Shown here piece after piece: positions 51,532-61,412 of a stretch of DNA of 64,000 nucleotides. The position numbers and the translations under genes were made by a program. Each line of letters begins with the position of its first letter. Position 1 is the stretch's first letter. A model generated the notes under the pieces. That model worked only from the letters and a program-made list of their open reading frames with translations. It was not told where the DNA came from and did no database searches. Source of the stretch: Gilliamella apis (GTDB taxonomy: Bacteria > Pseudomonadota > Gammaproteobacteria > Enterobacterales > Orbaceae); the NCBI RefSeq assembly GCF_030758615.1, contig NZ_CP132381.1:1984001-2048000 (forward strand), read 5' to 3'.

Positions 51532-52602
51532 CTATAATTTCTGTTTTGCCCACTCGATTGGTGAACCATATTCTGCTGGTAACATAGAATCAAGTTGATT
51601 TAAGGCTTCAATCAATTTTTGGCGATGTTGATGGCTTAAATTGATATGACCAACTTTACGCCCAACTCTTACTTCTTTTTCATACCAATGCAAATGAACT
51701 AAATCTACCGCTAACCAATTAATGTTGAATTCGGTACCAATTAAATTCACCATCACTGATGGACAAAAAACATCTGGTTTAGGTAACGGTAAATCTAAAA
51801 TAGCCCGTAAATGTAATTCAAACTGGCTAATAGAAGCACCGTTTTGCGTCCAATGGCCACTATTATGTACCCTTGGGGCCAATTCGTTAATTAATAAGCT
51901 ATCACCAATGACAAAACATTCCATTGCCATAACACCAACATAATTAAGTTTATGCATAATCTTTGCTAGCATCTGCTCAGCGCTTATCTGTAATGTCTCA
52001 TTTTCACATGGGATAGCAACACTCATTTTTAATATGCCATCTTGATGCAAATTATTAGTCAAAGGATAAAAAACTGTTTCCCCTTTGGCATTTCGAGCCC
52101 CAACCAACGACACCTCTTTTTCAAAAGGAATGGCTTGTTCAACAATAGCATTTTCATAAACGTCATTTGGCACAGTGATGTCATCACCTACTGAAAGTCG
52201 CCATTGCCCACGACCATCATAACCACCGGATCGACGCTTAACAATTAGTAAATCACCTAATTTTTCAAAAAAACTCGGCCAATCATACTGATTTTTAACA
52301 GCAAACCATTTAGCTGTTGGTAATTTCAGTTCATCAAGTAGCTGTTTTTGAGTTAAACGGTCCGCAATAATAGGAAATACATCTCGATTAACAAACTGAG
52401 GATGACTAGCTAAAATTTGCGTAAATTGCGTTTCAGGCCAACGTTCAATTTCAGCAGTAATAACAGAATTTTGATAAGGAATTGATGCCGGTTCAACATC
52501 TAGTCCTACAGGATAAACATGAATACCTAATGGTTCACCTGCCTGTCGAAGCATACGCCCTAACTGGCCATTTCCTAATACAAAAACAGATCGAATTGTC
52601 AT
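51532..52602 (-). CDS. purK: N5-carboxyaminoimidazole ribonucleotide synthase
   Basis: ATP-grasp enzyme that carboxylates AIR to N5-CAIR in purine synthesis. The 356-residue product has VLGNGQLGRMLRQAGEPLGI at the start, IVKRRSGGYDGRGQWRL (ATP-grasp loop), EKEVSLVGARNAKGE and ELAPRVHNSGHWTQNGA. It starts 1 bp after the purE stop, as in E. coli. Confidence 0.97.
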   Translation of the reverse strand: MTIRSVFVLGNGQLGRMLRQAGEPLGIHVYPVGLDVEPASIPYQNSVITAEIERWPETQFTQILASHPQFVNRDVFPIIADRLTQKQLLDELKLPTAKWFAVKNQYDWPSFFEKLGDLLIVKRRSGGYDGRGQWRLSVGDDITVPNDVYENAIVEQAIPFEKEVSLVGARNAKGETVFYPLTNNLHQDGILKMSVAIPCENETLQISAEQMLAKIMHKLNYVGVMAMECFVIGDSLLINELAPRVHNSGHWTQNGASISQFELHLRAILDLPLPKPDVFCPSVMVNLIGTEFNINWLAVDLVHLHWYEKEVRVGRKVGHINLSHQHRQKLIEALNQLDSMLPAEYGSPIEWAKQKL

Positions 52603-52603
52603 A

Positions 52604-53104
52604 TTATATCGCTACTCTCGGATCAGGATTATTTAAAACTTCATCAGTTTGACTCAATCGCCAATTAGATAAACGTTGATAAATTTCTTGGTTATGTAAT
52701 GCCAGAATTTGCGCAGCTAATAAGGCTGCATTTGCAGCTCCAGCTTTACCAATAGCTAAAGTTCCAACAGGAATGCCTTTTGGCATTTGCACGATTGAAT
52801 AAAGACTATCCACACCACTTAATGCTGCACTTTGAACCGGCACGCCTAAAACAGGAACTAAGGTTTTTGCTGCTAACATCCCCGGTAGATGAGCTGCACC
52901 GCCTGCACCAGCGATGATAACATCAAAGCCTTTTGTTTTAGCATTTTCAGCAAATTCGAATAATTTATCTGGAGTACGATGGGCAGAAACAATTTCAACA
53001 TGATAAGTAATGGCTAAAGTATCTAAAATATCAGCAGCATGCTGCATAGTAGCCCAATCACTTTTCGACCCCATTACAATGGCAATTTTTGGTTGAGTAT
53101 GCAT
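52604..53104 (-). CDS. purE: N5-carboxyaminoimidazole ribonucleotide mutase
   Basis: Converts N5-CAIR to CAIR. The 166-residue product has [32 protein letters not shown] (catalytic His) and [18 protein letters not shown]. First gene of purE-purK(-dgt). No PurR box (ACGCAAACGTTTGCGT type) is visible upstream, so PurR control may be absent. Confidence 0.97.
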   Translation of the reverse strand: MHTQPKIAIVMGSKSDWATMQHAADILDTLAITYHVEIVSAHRTPDKLFEFAENAKTKGFDVIIAGAGGAAHLPGMLAAKTLVPVLGVPVQSAALSGVDSLYSIVQMPKGIPVGTLAIGKAGAANAALLAAQILALHNQEIYQRLSNWRLSQTDEVLNNPDPRVAI

Positions 53105-53272
53105 AGATGATTATAAGGAGATGTAAATATTAAGTGTCGAAAGTATACACTAAAATTCGATAAATGGGATAGCAAGAACTATGACTTCTTATCAATAAGT
53201 TAAACTCAATATTCGGACAATTTAAGCTAATGCATAAATAAAACAGTTAATCTCATAATACAAAGTTATTAA

Positions 53273-53293
53273 ATCCGCCAATATATGGCGGAT
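53273..53293 (-). terminator. Hairpin after the RidA-family gene
   Basis: ATCCGCCA (53273-53280) and TGGCGGAT (53286-53293) form an 8-bp stem with loop ATATA, 12 bp past the stop of the gene at 53306 on the minus strand; the following U-tract is short. Confidence 0.65.
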
Positions 53294-53305
53294 AATCATA
53301 TAAAT

Positions 53306-53656
53306 TTATGAATTAACGGCAGCAACGATTTTAATTTCAATCAAATACTCTTTTTTCATTAATCCTGCCTGAACAGTACAACGAACTGGAGCTTTCCCTT
53401 TCACTACCCATTCATCCCAAGCTTTGTTCATGGCTGGAAAATCACTTTTATTTACCAAAAAAAGGGTTGCATCTAAAATGCGACTTTTATCACTATTCGC
53501 TCTTGCTAAAATTTTATCTATTTCAGCTAAGGCACTTTGGGTTTGCGTATAAGCATCATCACGCAAATCTGTTGGTACGCTTGTATAATAGATCACATTA
53601 TTATGGATCACCGCTTCCGACCATCTATCTTCGGGATCTATACGAGTAATTGTCAT
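53306..53656 (-). CDS. RidA-family protein (YoaB-like)
   Basis: A 116-residue member of the RidA/YjgF superfamily, closest to E. coli YoaB: MTITRIDPEDRWSEAVIHNN, then SRILDATLFLVNKSDFPAMN and APVRCTVQAGLMKKEYLIEIKIVA (the Arg of PVRCTV is the usual ligand-binding residue). RidA removes reactive enamine/imine intermediates; the role of the YoaB subgroup is not established. It lies 24 bp after uvrB's restored stop. Confidence 0.88.
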   Translation of the reverse strand: MTITRIDPEDRWSEAVIHNNVIYYTSVPTDLRDDAYTQTQSALAEIDKILARANSDKSRILDATLFLVNKSDFPAMNKAWDEWVVKGKAPVRCTVQAGLMKKEYLIEIKIVAAVNS

Positions 53657-53680
53657 TATATTTTCCTTAAAAACTTTTTA

Positions 53681-55683
53681 TTAAGATACTTTGATGAAAT
53701 CAGCTCGTAATTTTTTGATCTCATCACGTAAAACACCTGCTTTTTCAAATTCTAGATTTTGGGCGGCTTCATACATCATAGCTTCAAGCTCTTTAACTCT
53801 TGCTTGAACTTCTTTGACCGAAACATAATTATACTGTCCACCTGGTTAAAAGCTTGTACTTTAGCCGTAGCTTTTTTCGTGCTCAAACCAGCATCTAAAA
53901 CATCTTTAATTTCTTTACGTACTGATTTTGGTGTAATACCATGAGCTTCATTAAAATCTTCTTGTTTTTTACGACGGCGCGCTGTTTCGTCGATCGTTTT
54001 CTGCATAGCCGGAGTAATTTTATCGGCGTATAAAATCGCTTTACCATTCACATTTCGAGCTGCACGACCAACCGTTTGGATTAATGAACTTTCTGAACGC
54101 AAAAATCCTTCTCGGTCAGCATCTAAAATTGCAATTAATGATACTTCGGGAATATCCAATCCTTCACGTAATAAGTTGATACCGACTAACACATCAACCT
54201 TACCAAGACGAAGATCGCGTATAATTTCCATTCGTTCAACGGTATTAATATCCGAATGCAAATATTTAACATTAACATTATGTTCAGATAAATAATCAGT
54301 TAAGTTTTCAGCCATACGTTTAGTCAAAGTGGTGACTAATACTCGCTCATCTTGATTTATTCTCACTTTAATTTCAGATAATAGATCATCAACTTGAGTA
54401 GCTACCGGCCTAACCTCAATAATTGGATCTAATAAGCCTGTAGGTCTAACAACCTGCTCGATAATTTCACCACCCGATTTTTCAATTTCATATTTAGCTG
54501 GTGTTGCTGAAACATAAATTGTTTGTGGCATTATGTTTTCAAATTCTGAAAATTTTAGTGGTCGATTATCTAATGCTGATGGTAAACGAAAACCGTATTC
54601 AACTAAATTAAGTTTCCGTGATCTATCACCATTATACATCGCCCCTAATTGCGGAATTGCCACATGAGATTCATCAATAAATAATAATCCGTCAGCCGGC
54701 AAATAATCAAATAATGTTGCTGGCGGATCTCCTGCTTTACGTTGAGCTAAATATCGGGAATAATTTTCGATTCCTGAACAGTAACCAAGTTCAGTCATCA
54801 TCTCTATATCAAATAGAGTCCGCTGAGTTAATCGTTGTTCTTCTAAAAGTCGATTATTATCCAACAAAACTTTTTGGCGTTCTTGAAGCTCTTGCTTAAT
54901 TTCAGCAATCGCATTGTCCATAATATTTCTTGGGGTGACATAGTGCGTTTTGGGATAAATTGTAATACGAGGTACCTCATTAATCGCATTACCAGTTAAT
55001 GGATCAAACATAACTATCCGTTCAACTTCATCATCAAAAAGCTCAACACGTACAGCTAGTTCATCAGAATCAGCAGGAAATATATCAATAACATCACCTC
55101 GTACCCGAAACGTACCACGACTAAAACCAATTTCATTACGGGTATATTGTAATTCCGCTAAACGCGTTAAGATTGAACGCTGATCAGTGATGGTACCTCT
55201 TGCCAAATGTAAAATCATGGACATATAAGTTTCAGGCGCACCTAATCCATATATAGCAGACACTGAAGCCACAATCACTACATCACGGCGTTCTAATAAC
55301 GATTTAGTAGCCGATAAACGCATTTGCTCAATATGCTCGTTAATTGAGGCATCTTTCTCAATAAATGTGTCTGTAGAAGGCACATATGATTCTGGTTGAT
55401 AATAATCATAGTAAGACACAAAATATTCCACTGCATTATCTGGAAAGAATGCTTTCATTTCACCATATAACTGCGCCGCCAAAGTTTTATTAGGTGCTAA
55501 AATAATAGTTGGGCGATTATGCTTGGCAATGACATTGGCCATAGTAAATGTTTTACCTGAGCCTGTAACACCTAATAATGTTTGATGTGCAATCCCATCA
55601 TCAAGATTTTGATTTATCCGATCAATTGCCGCAGGCTGATCACCAGCAGGTTTAAAATCAGAACATAATTTAAATTTTCTCAT
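53681..55683 (-). CDS. uvrB: Excinuclease ABC subunit B, frameshifted near its end
   Basis: Damage-verification helicase of nucleotide excision repair. The main frame matches UvrB through all motifs: GVTGSGKTF (Walker A), [20 protein letters not shown] (beta-hairpin), [25 protein letters not shown] and QTVGRAARN. It then runs out of family at 53776. Adding one C near 53846 (restoring [13 protein letters not shown]) opens a frame encoding the UvrC-binding UVR domain ([18 protein letters not shown]) to a stop at 53681-53683. I start at the ATG at 55683 ([16 protein letters not shown]). As written, the protein would lack the UVR domain. Confidence 0.92.
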
Positions 55684-56078
55684 TACTCGCAACCTAAAAT
55701 TTTACCTATTAATAAAAATTATCCCCAAAAACACTTGACCTTTAGAAATGTTATATTTTTTGCTCAGTTAAGCTAAAAGAATGTAAAGACGTCTTAACAA
55801 ACAACCCTTGATTTATTATAACCAATTGATATATATAAATATTTAAAATCATGCTTAAGTTGTAATCAAATCAAATAAAAACCTGATGAACATTGAGGTT
55901 AACACACTTTTCAATAAACTACTCACAGACTTATCCACAGGCATAGGGGATAACTTGCTAAGTATAGTCAATATAAACTTTTTTCCGGATTTTGACTAAA
56001 TTTCGCACAGTTTTAAAAATTTTTTTTATTGGTTGTTTCTATTTTTAAAACTTAGTTTAATAGTTTTTGCCTAAGAAA
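55684..56078. other. Intergenic region between uvrB and modF
   Basis: AT-rich region holding the uvrB promoter. It contains one consensus DnaA box (55931-55939) and two near matches (TTATCCCCA at 55719-55727; reverse AGGGGATAA at 55945-55953). No LexA box was found by eye. Confidence 0.5.
55931..55939 (+). promoter_or_regulatory. DnaA box upstream of uvrB
   Basis: TTATCCACA is the perfect consensus DnaA box. E. coli uvrB is reported to have a DnaA-binding site in its promoter region, so this may be conserved; the functional link here is inference. Confidence 0.5.
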
Positions 56079-57539
56079 TTATTTCATACTTTCTATTTTG
56101 TATTGATAGCCAACAGGCTCATTAGGCACAAAAGTTAATCGATGAGTGATGCATTTTGGCGCATCTTCTGTATGATGGGAAACAAACAATAATTGTGTAT
56201 TACCTCTATCAATTAAATTATCAATCCAACTTTTGACCAGTTCACGATTCAAATAATCAAGTCCTTGTAATGGTTCATCTAAAATAAGTAGCGTTGGGTG
56301 TTTAACTAAAGCCCTAGCAATTAGGACTAAACGTTGCAAACCCCATGAAAGTGATTGAAATGGTTTCTCAGCTAACTCCGTTAAATCCAATAATTGCAAC
56401 CACTGTTTAACTAATTTTAATTGTTTATCACTAGGTGCTTGATATAAGCCAATTGAATCAAAATAACCCGATGCCAATACATTTTCTACACTTAAACTAA
56501 TTCGGTAATCAAGATGAAAACTACTACTTACATAGCCAATATGACGCTTGATATCCCATATAGTTTCACCTGAGCCTCGCCTACGTCCAAATAGTGTTAA
56601 ATCATTACTATAGCCCTGTGGATGATCGCCAGTTATTAAACTGAGTAATGTGGATTTACCTGCTCCATTTGGGCCAATAATTTGCCAATTTTCATTAGCT
56701 CTAACTTGCCAACTTAATCCATTAATAATTGCTTTACCATCATATTGAACAAAACCATTATTTAAAATAATCCGATCTAAATCGTTAGGTAATGGCACAG
56801 AAATTTCATCTGAATCTGGTAAAGTAAAATTAGATAAATGTTCTAAATTAGCAAGTTGTTTGACGGCTACGTCATCTAATATGGTGTCTTTTGTGCCATA
56901 TTTCAATAGCTGACAATTAGCCAGTAATCCAATATATTTAACAAATAGCGGAATTTCATTAAAACGATTTAATACCATTACAATAGTAATATTTTGTTTT
57001 GATAGTTGGCTAAGTATTTCAGCTAAATTAGCTCGAGAAGCAACATCTAAACCATCAAATGGCTCATCTAAAATTAATAGTTCAGGTTTACTCATTAATG
57101 TGCGACAAATTAAGGTTTTACGTGTTTCTCCAGTGGAAAGATATTTAAAACGACGATTTAAAAGATGTGCTATACCAAATTGTAATGCTAAATTTTCACA
57201 AAGCGTTTGATCTTGATTATATTCTTGAATAATCTCAGACGTAGTTAATCCAGTATCATCTTCTTTATCACTTAGCATGTCAGTATTATTTCGTTTCCAT
57301 TCATCATCGATTATTTTTTGTAAGTACTCAAAGGAGATGTGGGCAATTGATTTAAAACGATTAATTACTTTCCCAGATAATATTGTTTGATCACCAGCTA
57401 ACGCTTTGGCTAATATTGATTTACCCGATCCATTTCGGCCGACAAAAGCAACAATATCGCCAGCATTAATCATCAAAGATTCGATAGTAAAAACGCGGAA
57501 ATCACTAATTTTATATATTGTATTTTCAATTTGTAACAT
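56079..57539 (-). CDS. modF: Twin ABC-ATPase ModF
   Basis: Cytoplasmic protein with two fused ABC ATPase domains, downstream of modE as in E. coli (ModF about 490 residues; here 486). Domain 1: Walker A VGRNGSGKS near 33-41, signature LSTGETRK, Walker B LLILDEPFDGLD. Domain 2: GPNGAGKSTLLSL, LSWGLQRLVL, LLILDEPLQGLD. No membrane partner; its role in molybdate metabolism or DNA repair is unsettled. It starts 15 bp after modE. Confidence 0.94.
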   Translation of the reverse strand: MLQIENTIYKISDFRVFTIESLMINAGDIVAFVGRNGSGKSILAKALAGDQTILSGKVINRFKSIAHISFEYLQKIIDDEWKRNNTDMLSDKEDDTGLTTSEIIQEYNQDQTLCENLALQFGIAHLLNRRFKYLSTGETRKTLICRTLMSKPELLILDEPFDGLDVASRANLAEILSQLSKQNITIVMVLNRFNEIPLFVKYIGLLANCQLLKYGTKDTILDDVAVKQLANLEHLSNFTLPDSDEISVPLPNDLDRIILNNGFVQYDGKAIINGLSWQVRANENWQIIGPNGAGKSTLLSLITGDHPQGYSNDLTLFGRRRGSGETIWDIKRHIGYVSSSFHLDYRISLSVENVLASGYFDSIGLYQAPSDKQLKLVKQWLQLLDLTELAEKPFQSLSWGLQRLVLIARALVKHPTLLILDEPLQGLDYLNRELVKSWIDNLIDRGNTQLLFVSHHTEDAPKCITHRLTFVPNEPVGYQYKIESMK

Positions 57540-57554
57540 AAATACCTCAAATGA

Positions 57555-58331
57555 CTAAACTAATGTGGCAATGATAATATGCTGAGGATCGATTGATATG
57601 GTTGTTTGCTGACCTTCAATTAACTTTACACGATTAACCTCGCTGGTTAATTTGCTTGCGTAAAGTATCATTCCTGATGGTAACGAAAATGAAATTTCAG
57701 AAAAGTGACCATCAGTGGCTATTTTTTCTACTTGAACTGTTAATTGATTTTCATTTAAATCATTCAATTCAATCAAAGGTGATTTGATAAGTAATAGCAC
57801 AGTTTTATTAATATTTATTTTTAGGCGTTCAACACTTTGCTGAGTAATATAAGCTTTTAGTTCTGTTTGATTATCATTTAATTTAACCTTTACAAATCCA
57901 GCAATATTATTGGTTTCAATACTTACAACACTGCCATAAATTTGATTACGAGCACTGGTTTGCAATGATAATTTAGCAGTAATTTTTAAAATATCATCCA
58001 ACGGAATATTGTCATCATTTAAAATATTAAATGCATTATATTGTAGCTGAGTTAATAGATCATAAAGTTGTATAAATCTAACTGCGTAAGCACTAAGCTT
58101 GGTTCCTCCACCATTTTTTCCTCCTGTGGCAGTAATCAAAAAGGGGATTGGTGCCAAACTATTGATTTCATTAACCGCATCCCATGCTGTTTTATAACTT
58201 ATACCGATTTGTTTGGCTGCTTGACTTAATGAGCCAGTTTGCTCTATCGCTTTTAGTAAGGCTATTCGCCGTGGGTCAGTAAATAGTTGCTGATTTAAAT
58301 TTAAAGTTAATAAAATTTCTGGTGACAACAT
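57555..58331 (-). CDS. modE: Molybdate-responsive regulator ModE
   Basis: Represses modABC when molybdate is bound. From the ATG at 58331 (MLSPEILLTLNLNQQLF, the family start; frame open to 58370) it has 258 residues. N-terminal winged HTH (IALLKAIEQTGSLSQAAKQI), then GGKNGGGTKLS and two C-terminal Mop/TOBE molybdate domains (one from SLQTSARNQIYGSVV, the other from LTVQVEKIATDG). Divergent from modA with a ModE box between. Confidence 0.95.
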   Translation of the reverse strand: MLSPEILLTLNLNQQLFTDPRRIALLKAIEQTGSLSQAAKQIGISYKTAWDAVNEINSLAPIPFLITATGGKNGGGTKLSAYAVRFIQLYDLLTQLQYNAFNILNDDNIPLDDILKITAKLSLQTSARNQIYGSVVSIETNNIAGFVKVKLNDNQTELKAYITQQSVERLKININKTVLLLIKSPLIELNDLNENQLTVQVEKIATDGHFSEISFSLPSGMILYASKLTSEVNRVKLIEGQQTTISIDPQHIIIATLV

Positions 58332-58500
58332 TACTTCGTGCCTTATTAGATTAAATGAACCATTATTCATGATAATGTTGTTCTATTGTAGACGTTTTTT
58401 TATTTTTCACCAAAAATTGTCCTCATATCGTTTTATGATCAATAAAATTTCGCTAACGATTAAAGATTAATTGTACATTATAGGTAAAGTTTGATAGCAT

Positions 58501-58524
58501 CGTTATATATTATATTATATGACG
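58501..58524. promoter_or_regulatory. ModE operator
   Basis: CGTTATATA (58501-58509), six bases, then TATATGACG (near 58516-58524): an imperfect 24-bp palindrome matching the ModE consensus CGnTATATA-N6-TATATnACG. It ends 15 bp before the modA start. Confidence 0.85.
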
Positions 58525-58539
58525 AATATAGAGAATAAC

Positions 58540-59292
58540 ATGAAAGAAATCATTAGATTACTACTATCATTAACAACTTTACTTGTCAGCTTATCAGCAA
58601 CAGCCAGTCAAAAAATTACAGTATTTGCTGCAGCCTCATTGACGAATGCAATGCAAGATATCGCAACTAGTTATAAAAAAGAGCATAAAGATACCGAAAT
58701 CGTATTTTCATTTGCTTCTTCTTCAGTATTAGCTAAACAAATTGAACAAGGTGCTCCTGCAGATATTTTTATGTCAGCAGATCAAAAATGGATGAATTAT
58801 CTTATTGAACATAAAATTACAACAGAAAAACAAAATTTGTTAAAAAACGGCTTAGTTTTAATAGCGCCAAAACAATCTAAATTAGACAAAGTAGATATCA
58901 ATGCAGAGACTAACTGGCAAACAATTTTACCCAAAGGCGAAAGATTAGCTATCGGTGATCCTGACCATGTCCCTGCGGGACTTTATGCTAAAGAGTCTTT
59001 AACTAATTTAGGCGTATTTGATAAATTGTTACCACAAATGGCTCCAGCAAGTAATGTTCGTGATGCGTTAATGTTAGTTGAACGCAACGAAGCTGCTTTA
59101 GGGATTGTGTATAGCACTGATGCAAAAGTAAGTGATAAAGTGAAGATCGTTGGTAATTTTCCTGCCGATACATTTAAAGCTATTGAATATCCAATAACAT
59201 TATTGAAACCTGAAGCAAAAGAGTTTTATCAATATTTAAATTCACAAACAGCACAAAATATTTTCCAAAAATATGGTTTTTTAACTAAATAG
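58540..59292 (+). CDS. modA: Molybdate-binding periplasmic protein ModA
   Basis: Captures molybdate for the ModBC importer. From the ATG at 58540 (MKEIIRLLLSLTTLLVS) it has 250 residues with a signal peptide ending near TASQ; the in-frame ATG at 58519 lies inside the ModE operator and is rejected. Motifs: ITVFAAASLTNAMQDIA, FSFASSSVLAKQIEQGAPADIFMSAD split over two binding loops, and VPAGLYAKESL. First gene of modABC. Confidence 0.96.
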   Translation: MKEIIRLLLSLTTLLVSLSATASQKITVFAAASLTNAMQDIATSYKKEHKDTEIVFSFASSSVLAKQIEQGAPADIFMSADQKWMNYLIEHKITTEKQNLLKNGLVLIAPKQSKLDKVDINAETNWQTILPKGERLAIGDPDHVPAGLYAKESLTNLGVFDKLLPQMAPASNVRDALMLVERNEAALGIVYSTDAKVSDKVKIVGNFPADTFKAIEYPITLLKPEAKEFYQYLNSQTAQNIFQKYGFLTK

Positions 59293-59304
59293 TATTTTGA
59301 AAAG

Positions 59305-59994
59305 ATGATATTAACTGAATTTGAATGGCAAACATTATTGCTAAGCTTAAAAATAGCTGGAGCAGCAATAATCTTTAGCCTACCATTAGGGATCTTAACT
59401 GCTTGGATTTTAGCAAGATGTCAATTCATAGGTAAATCATTGTTTGATAGTATTGTTCATCTTCCATTAGTTTTACCGCCTGTTGTTTTAGGCTATCTAC
59501 TACTTTTGACGATGGGACGTCATGGTATTATTGGTGAATGGCTAAATAACTATTTCCATCTCAGTTTCAGTTTTAATTGGCAAGGTGCTGCCTTAGCCTC
59601 TGCTGTGGTGGCATTCCCTCTTATGGTCAGATCGATTCGATTAGCGATTGAATCAATTGATTCAAGATTAGAAAAAGTCGCAAGAACCCTTGGCACTAAA
59701 CCATTTCGTGTTTTTATGACCATTACTTTACCATTAGCATTTCCGGGCATTTTAATGGGAACCGTACTTGGTTTCGCGCGTTGTCTAGGTGAATTTGGCG
59801 CAACAATTACCTTCGTTTCAAATATTCAAGGTGAAACTCGTACAATTCCTTTGGCTATGTATACCTTATTACAGATCCCTGATGGCGAGTCCGGTGCATT
59901 ACGGCTTTGCATTGTTTCGATAGTATTATCATTAATTGCCTTATTTTTATCAGAAATGCTTAATCGTTGGCATAAAAAGAAGTTAACAGGATAG
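59305..59994 (+). CDS. modB: Molybdate ABC transporter permease ModB
   Basis: Membrane subunit of the molybdate importer. The 229-residue product has about five or six helices and the EAA motif region LEKVARTLGTKPFRVFMTITLP that contacts ModC; HLPLVLPPVVLGYLLL is characteristic. E. coli ModB is 229 residues. 12 bp after modA and 6 bp before modC. Confidence 0.97.
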   Translation: MILTEFEWQTLLLSLKIAGAAIIFSLPLGILTAWILARCQFIGKSLFDSIVHLPLVLPPVVLGYLLLLTMGRHGIIGEWLNNYFHLSFSFNWQGAALASAVVAFPLMVRSIRLAIESIDSRLEKVARTLGTKPFRVFMTITLPLAFPGILMGTVLGFARCLGEFGATITFVSNIQGETRTIPLAMYTLLQIPDGESGALRLCIVSIVLSLIALFLSEMLNRWHKKKLTG

Positions 59995-60000
59995 TTCGTC

Positions 60001-60681
60001 ATGTTAAATATAAATGTGAGCAAAAAACTCGCCTCGTATGCTTTCCAGTTTAAACATGAAATTCACTGTCATGGCGTGACGGCAATTTTAGGTGTCTCCG
60101 GTTCAGGGAAATCAACACTGATTAACCTTATTAATGGTTTGATTAAACCAGATATCGGTTATATTAAACTAAATCAAACTACTTTGGTTGATACTGAAAA
60201 AGGAATTTTTACAACCCCAGAAAAAAGACAAATTGGTACTGTCTTTCAAGATGCATTGCTTTTTCCCCATTATAAAGTTTTAAAAAACTTAACTTATGGT
60301 GCAAAATCATTGAATACAGAAAGATTTGACGAAATAGTTTCGGTACTCAACATTGGTTCACTTCTTAATCGTTATCCAGCAATGTTATCGGGTGGTGAGA
60401 AACAACGTGTTGCCATTGGTCGAGCGCTATTAGCTGAACCAAAATTATTACTAATGGATGAACCACTCTCAGCTTTAGATATGCCTCGTAAAAAAGAGCT
60501 ATTAAGTTATATTGATAAACTAGTAAATGATCTCAATATCCCTATTGTTTATGTAACGCACAATATCAATGAAGTTAAACGCATTGCACAACACGTAGCG
60601 GTTTTAGAGCAAGGGAAATTACAAACCTATGGTGATACTGAACAAATTCTACAAAGTGATTATTTGAAAGAGTGGTTATAA
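60001..60681 (+). CDS. modC: Molybdate ABC transporter ATPase ModC, lacking the TOBE domain
   Basis: Powers ModB. Walker A GVSGSGKST, Q-loop VFQDALLFPH, signature MLSGGEKQRVAIGRAL, Walker B LLLMDEPLSALD, switch His VTHNINEV. The protein ends at 226 residues (DYLKEWL), whereas E. coli ModC has 352 with a C-terminal Mop/TOBE molybdate-sensing domain. The ATPase domain is complete, so transport may work but regulation by trans-inhibition should be lost. The 3' end overlaps convergent lpxH by 22 bp. No frame carries the missing domain after the stop. Confidence 0.93.
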   Translation: MLNINVSKKLASYAFQFKHEIHCHGVTAILGVSGSGKSTLINLINGLIKPDIGYIKLNQTTLVDTEKGIFTTPEKRQIGTVFQDALLFPHYKVLKNLTYGAKSLNTERFDEIVSVLNIGSLLNRYPAMLSGGEKQRVAIGRALLAEPKLLLMDEPLSALDMPRKKELLSYIDKLVNDLNIPIVYVTHNINEVKRIAQHVAVLEQGKLQTYGDTEQILQSDYLKEWL

Positions 60682-61412
60682 AGTTCTAAAGTAGCGCTAT
60701 TTTTTTCTTGTTTTATATACGAAATGCCATCATGCCAAGCGCCTAACACAATTCTAGTTGCTGGCTCGTCATTAATATAAAGATGATGTGTAGCAGGTTT
60801 ATGTGTATGTCCATGAACCATAATACTAGCGTTATTAGCAATCATCATATCAATGACAGCTTTTGGATTTACATCCATAATAGTTTCAGATTTGATTTGA
60901 TTATGCTGGCTGCTCTCTTTGCGTAATTTAGTGGCAATTTTTAAACGTATTTTTAATGGCAGTAATAGAAATAATTTTTGTAGCCATTTTTTATGCATGA
61001 TTTTACGGAATTTTTGATATTGAGGATCATCAATGCAAAGCAAATCACCATGCAGAAATACAATATTTTTATTCTGATTAACTAAACAATTAATATCGCT
61101 TAATAAATTCATATCACAGCGTTTAGCGTAATGCTTACCAATTAAAAAATCACGGTTCCCATGTACAAAGAATTTTTTAATATGACGTAAGGAGAGTTCT
61201 TTTAAGGCATCAGCAATTTGATTATATAATATTGACTGTACATCATCACCTACCCAATAATCGAATAAATCACCAAGTATATAAAGCTCACATTGATTAG
61301 GTAATTGCTTAAGAAAAGACAAAAAACCTGCTGTTATATCAAAATGATCTACAGCAGGCTGATTGTCTGCAAGATGAATATCTGCAATAAAAAAACGAAC
61401 CGGATTATTCAA
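60660..61412 (-). CDS. lpxH: UDP-2,3-diacylglucosamine diphosphatase LpxH
   Basis: Hydrolyses UDP-diacylglucosamine to lipid X in lipid A synthesis, at the inner membrane. The 250-residue calcineurin-like phosphoesterase has [12 protein letters not shown] (D11, H13 metal ligands), [32 protein letters not shown] and [12 protein letters not shown]. It overlaps ppiB by 8 bp and follows it, as in E. coli. Confidence 0.97.
   Translation of the reverse strand: MNNPVRFFIADIHLADNQPAVDHFDITAGFLSFLKQLPNQCELYILGDLFDYWVGDDVQSILYNQIADALKELSLRHIKKFFVHGNRDFLIGKHYAKRCDMNLLSDINCLVNQNKNIVFLHGDLLCIDDPQYQKFRKIMHKKWLQKLFLLLPLKIRLKIATKLRKESSQHNQIKSETIMDVNPKAVIDMMIANNASIMVHGHTHKPATHHLYINDEPATRIVLGAWHDGISYIKQEKNSATLELYNHSFK

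Noticed and set aside
53105..53200. PurR box before purE
   Set aside because: No sequence close to ACGCAAACGTTTGCGT was found.
55684..56078. Replication origin near the DnaA boxes
   Set aside because: Only one perfect box and two variants, no cluster of AT-rich 13-mers and no dnaA, mnmG or rpmH nearby.
58519..58539. Upstream ATG for ModA
   Set aside because: It lies within the ModE operator, and the signal peptide fits the ATG at 58540.
60682..61000. TOBE domain of ModC lost by frameshift
   Set aside because: No frame after the stop shows Mop/TOBE sequence; this DNA encodes lpxH on the other strand.
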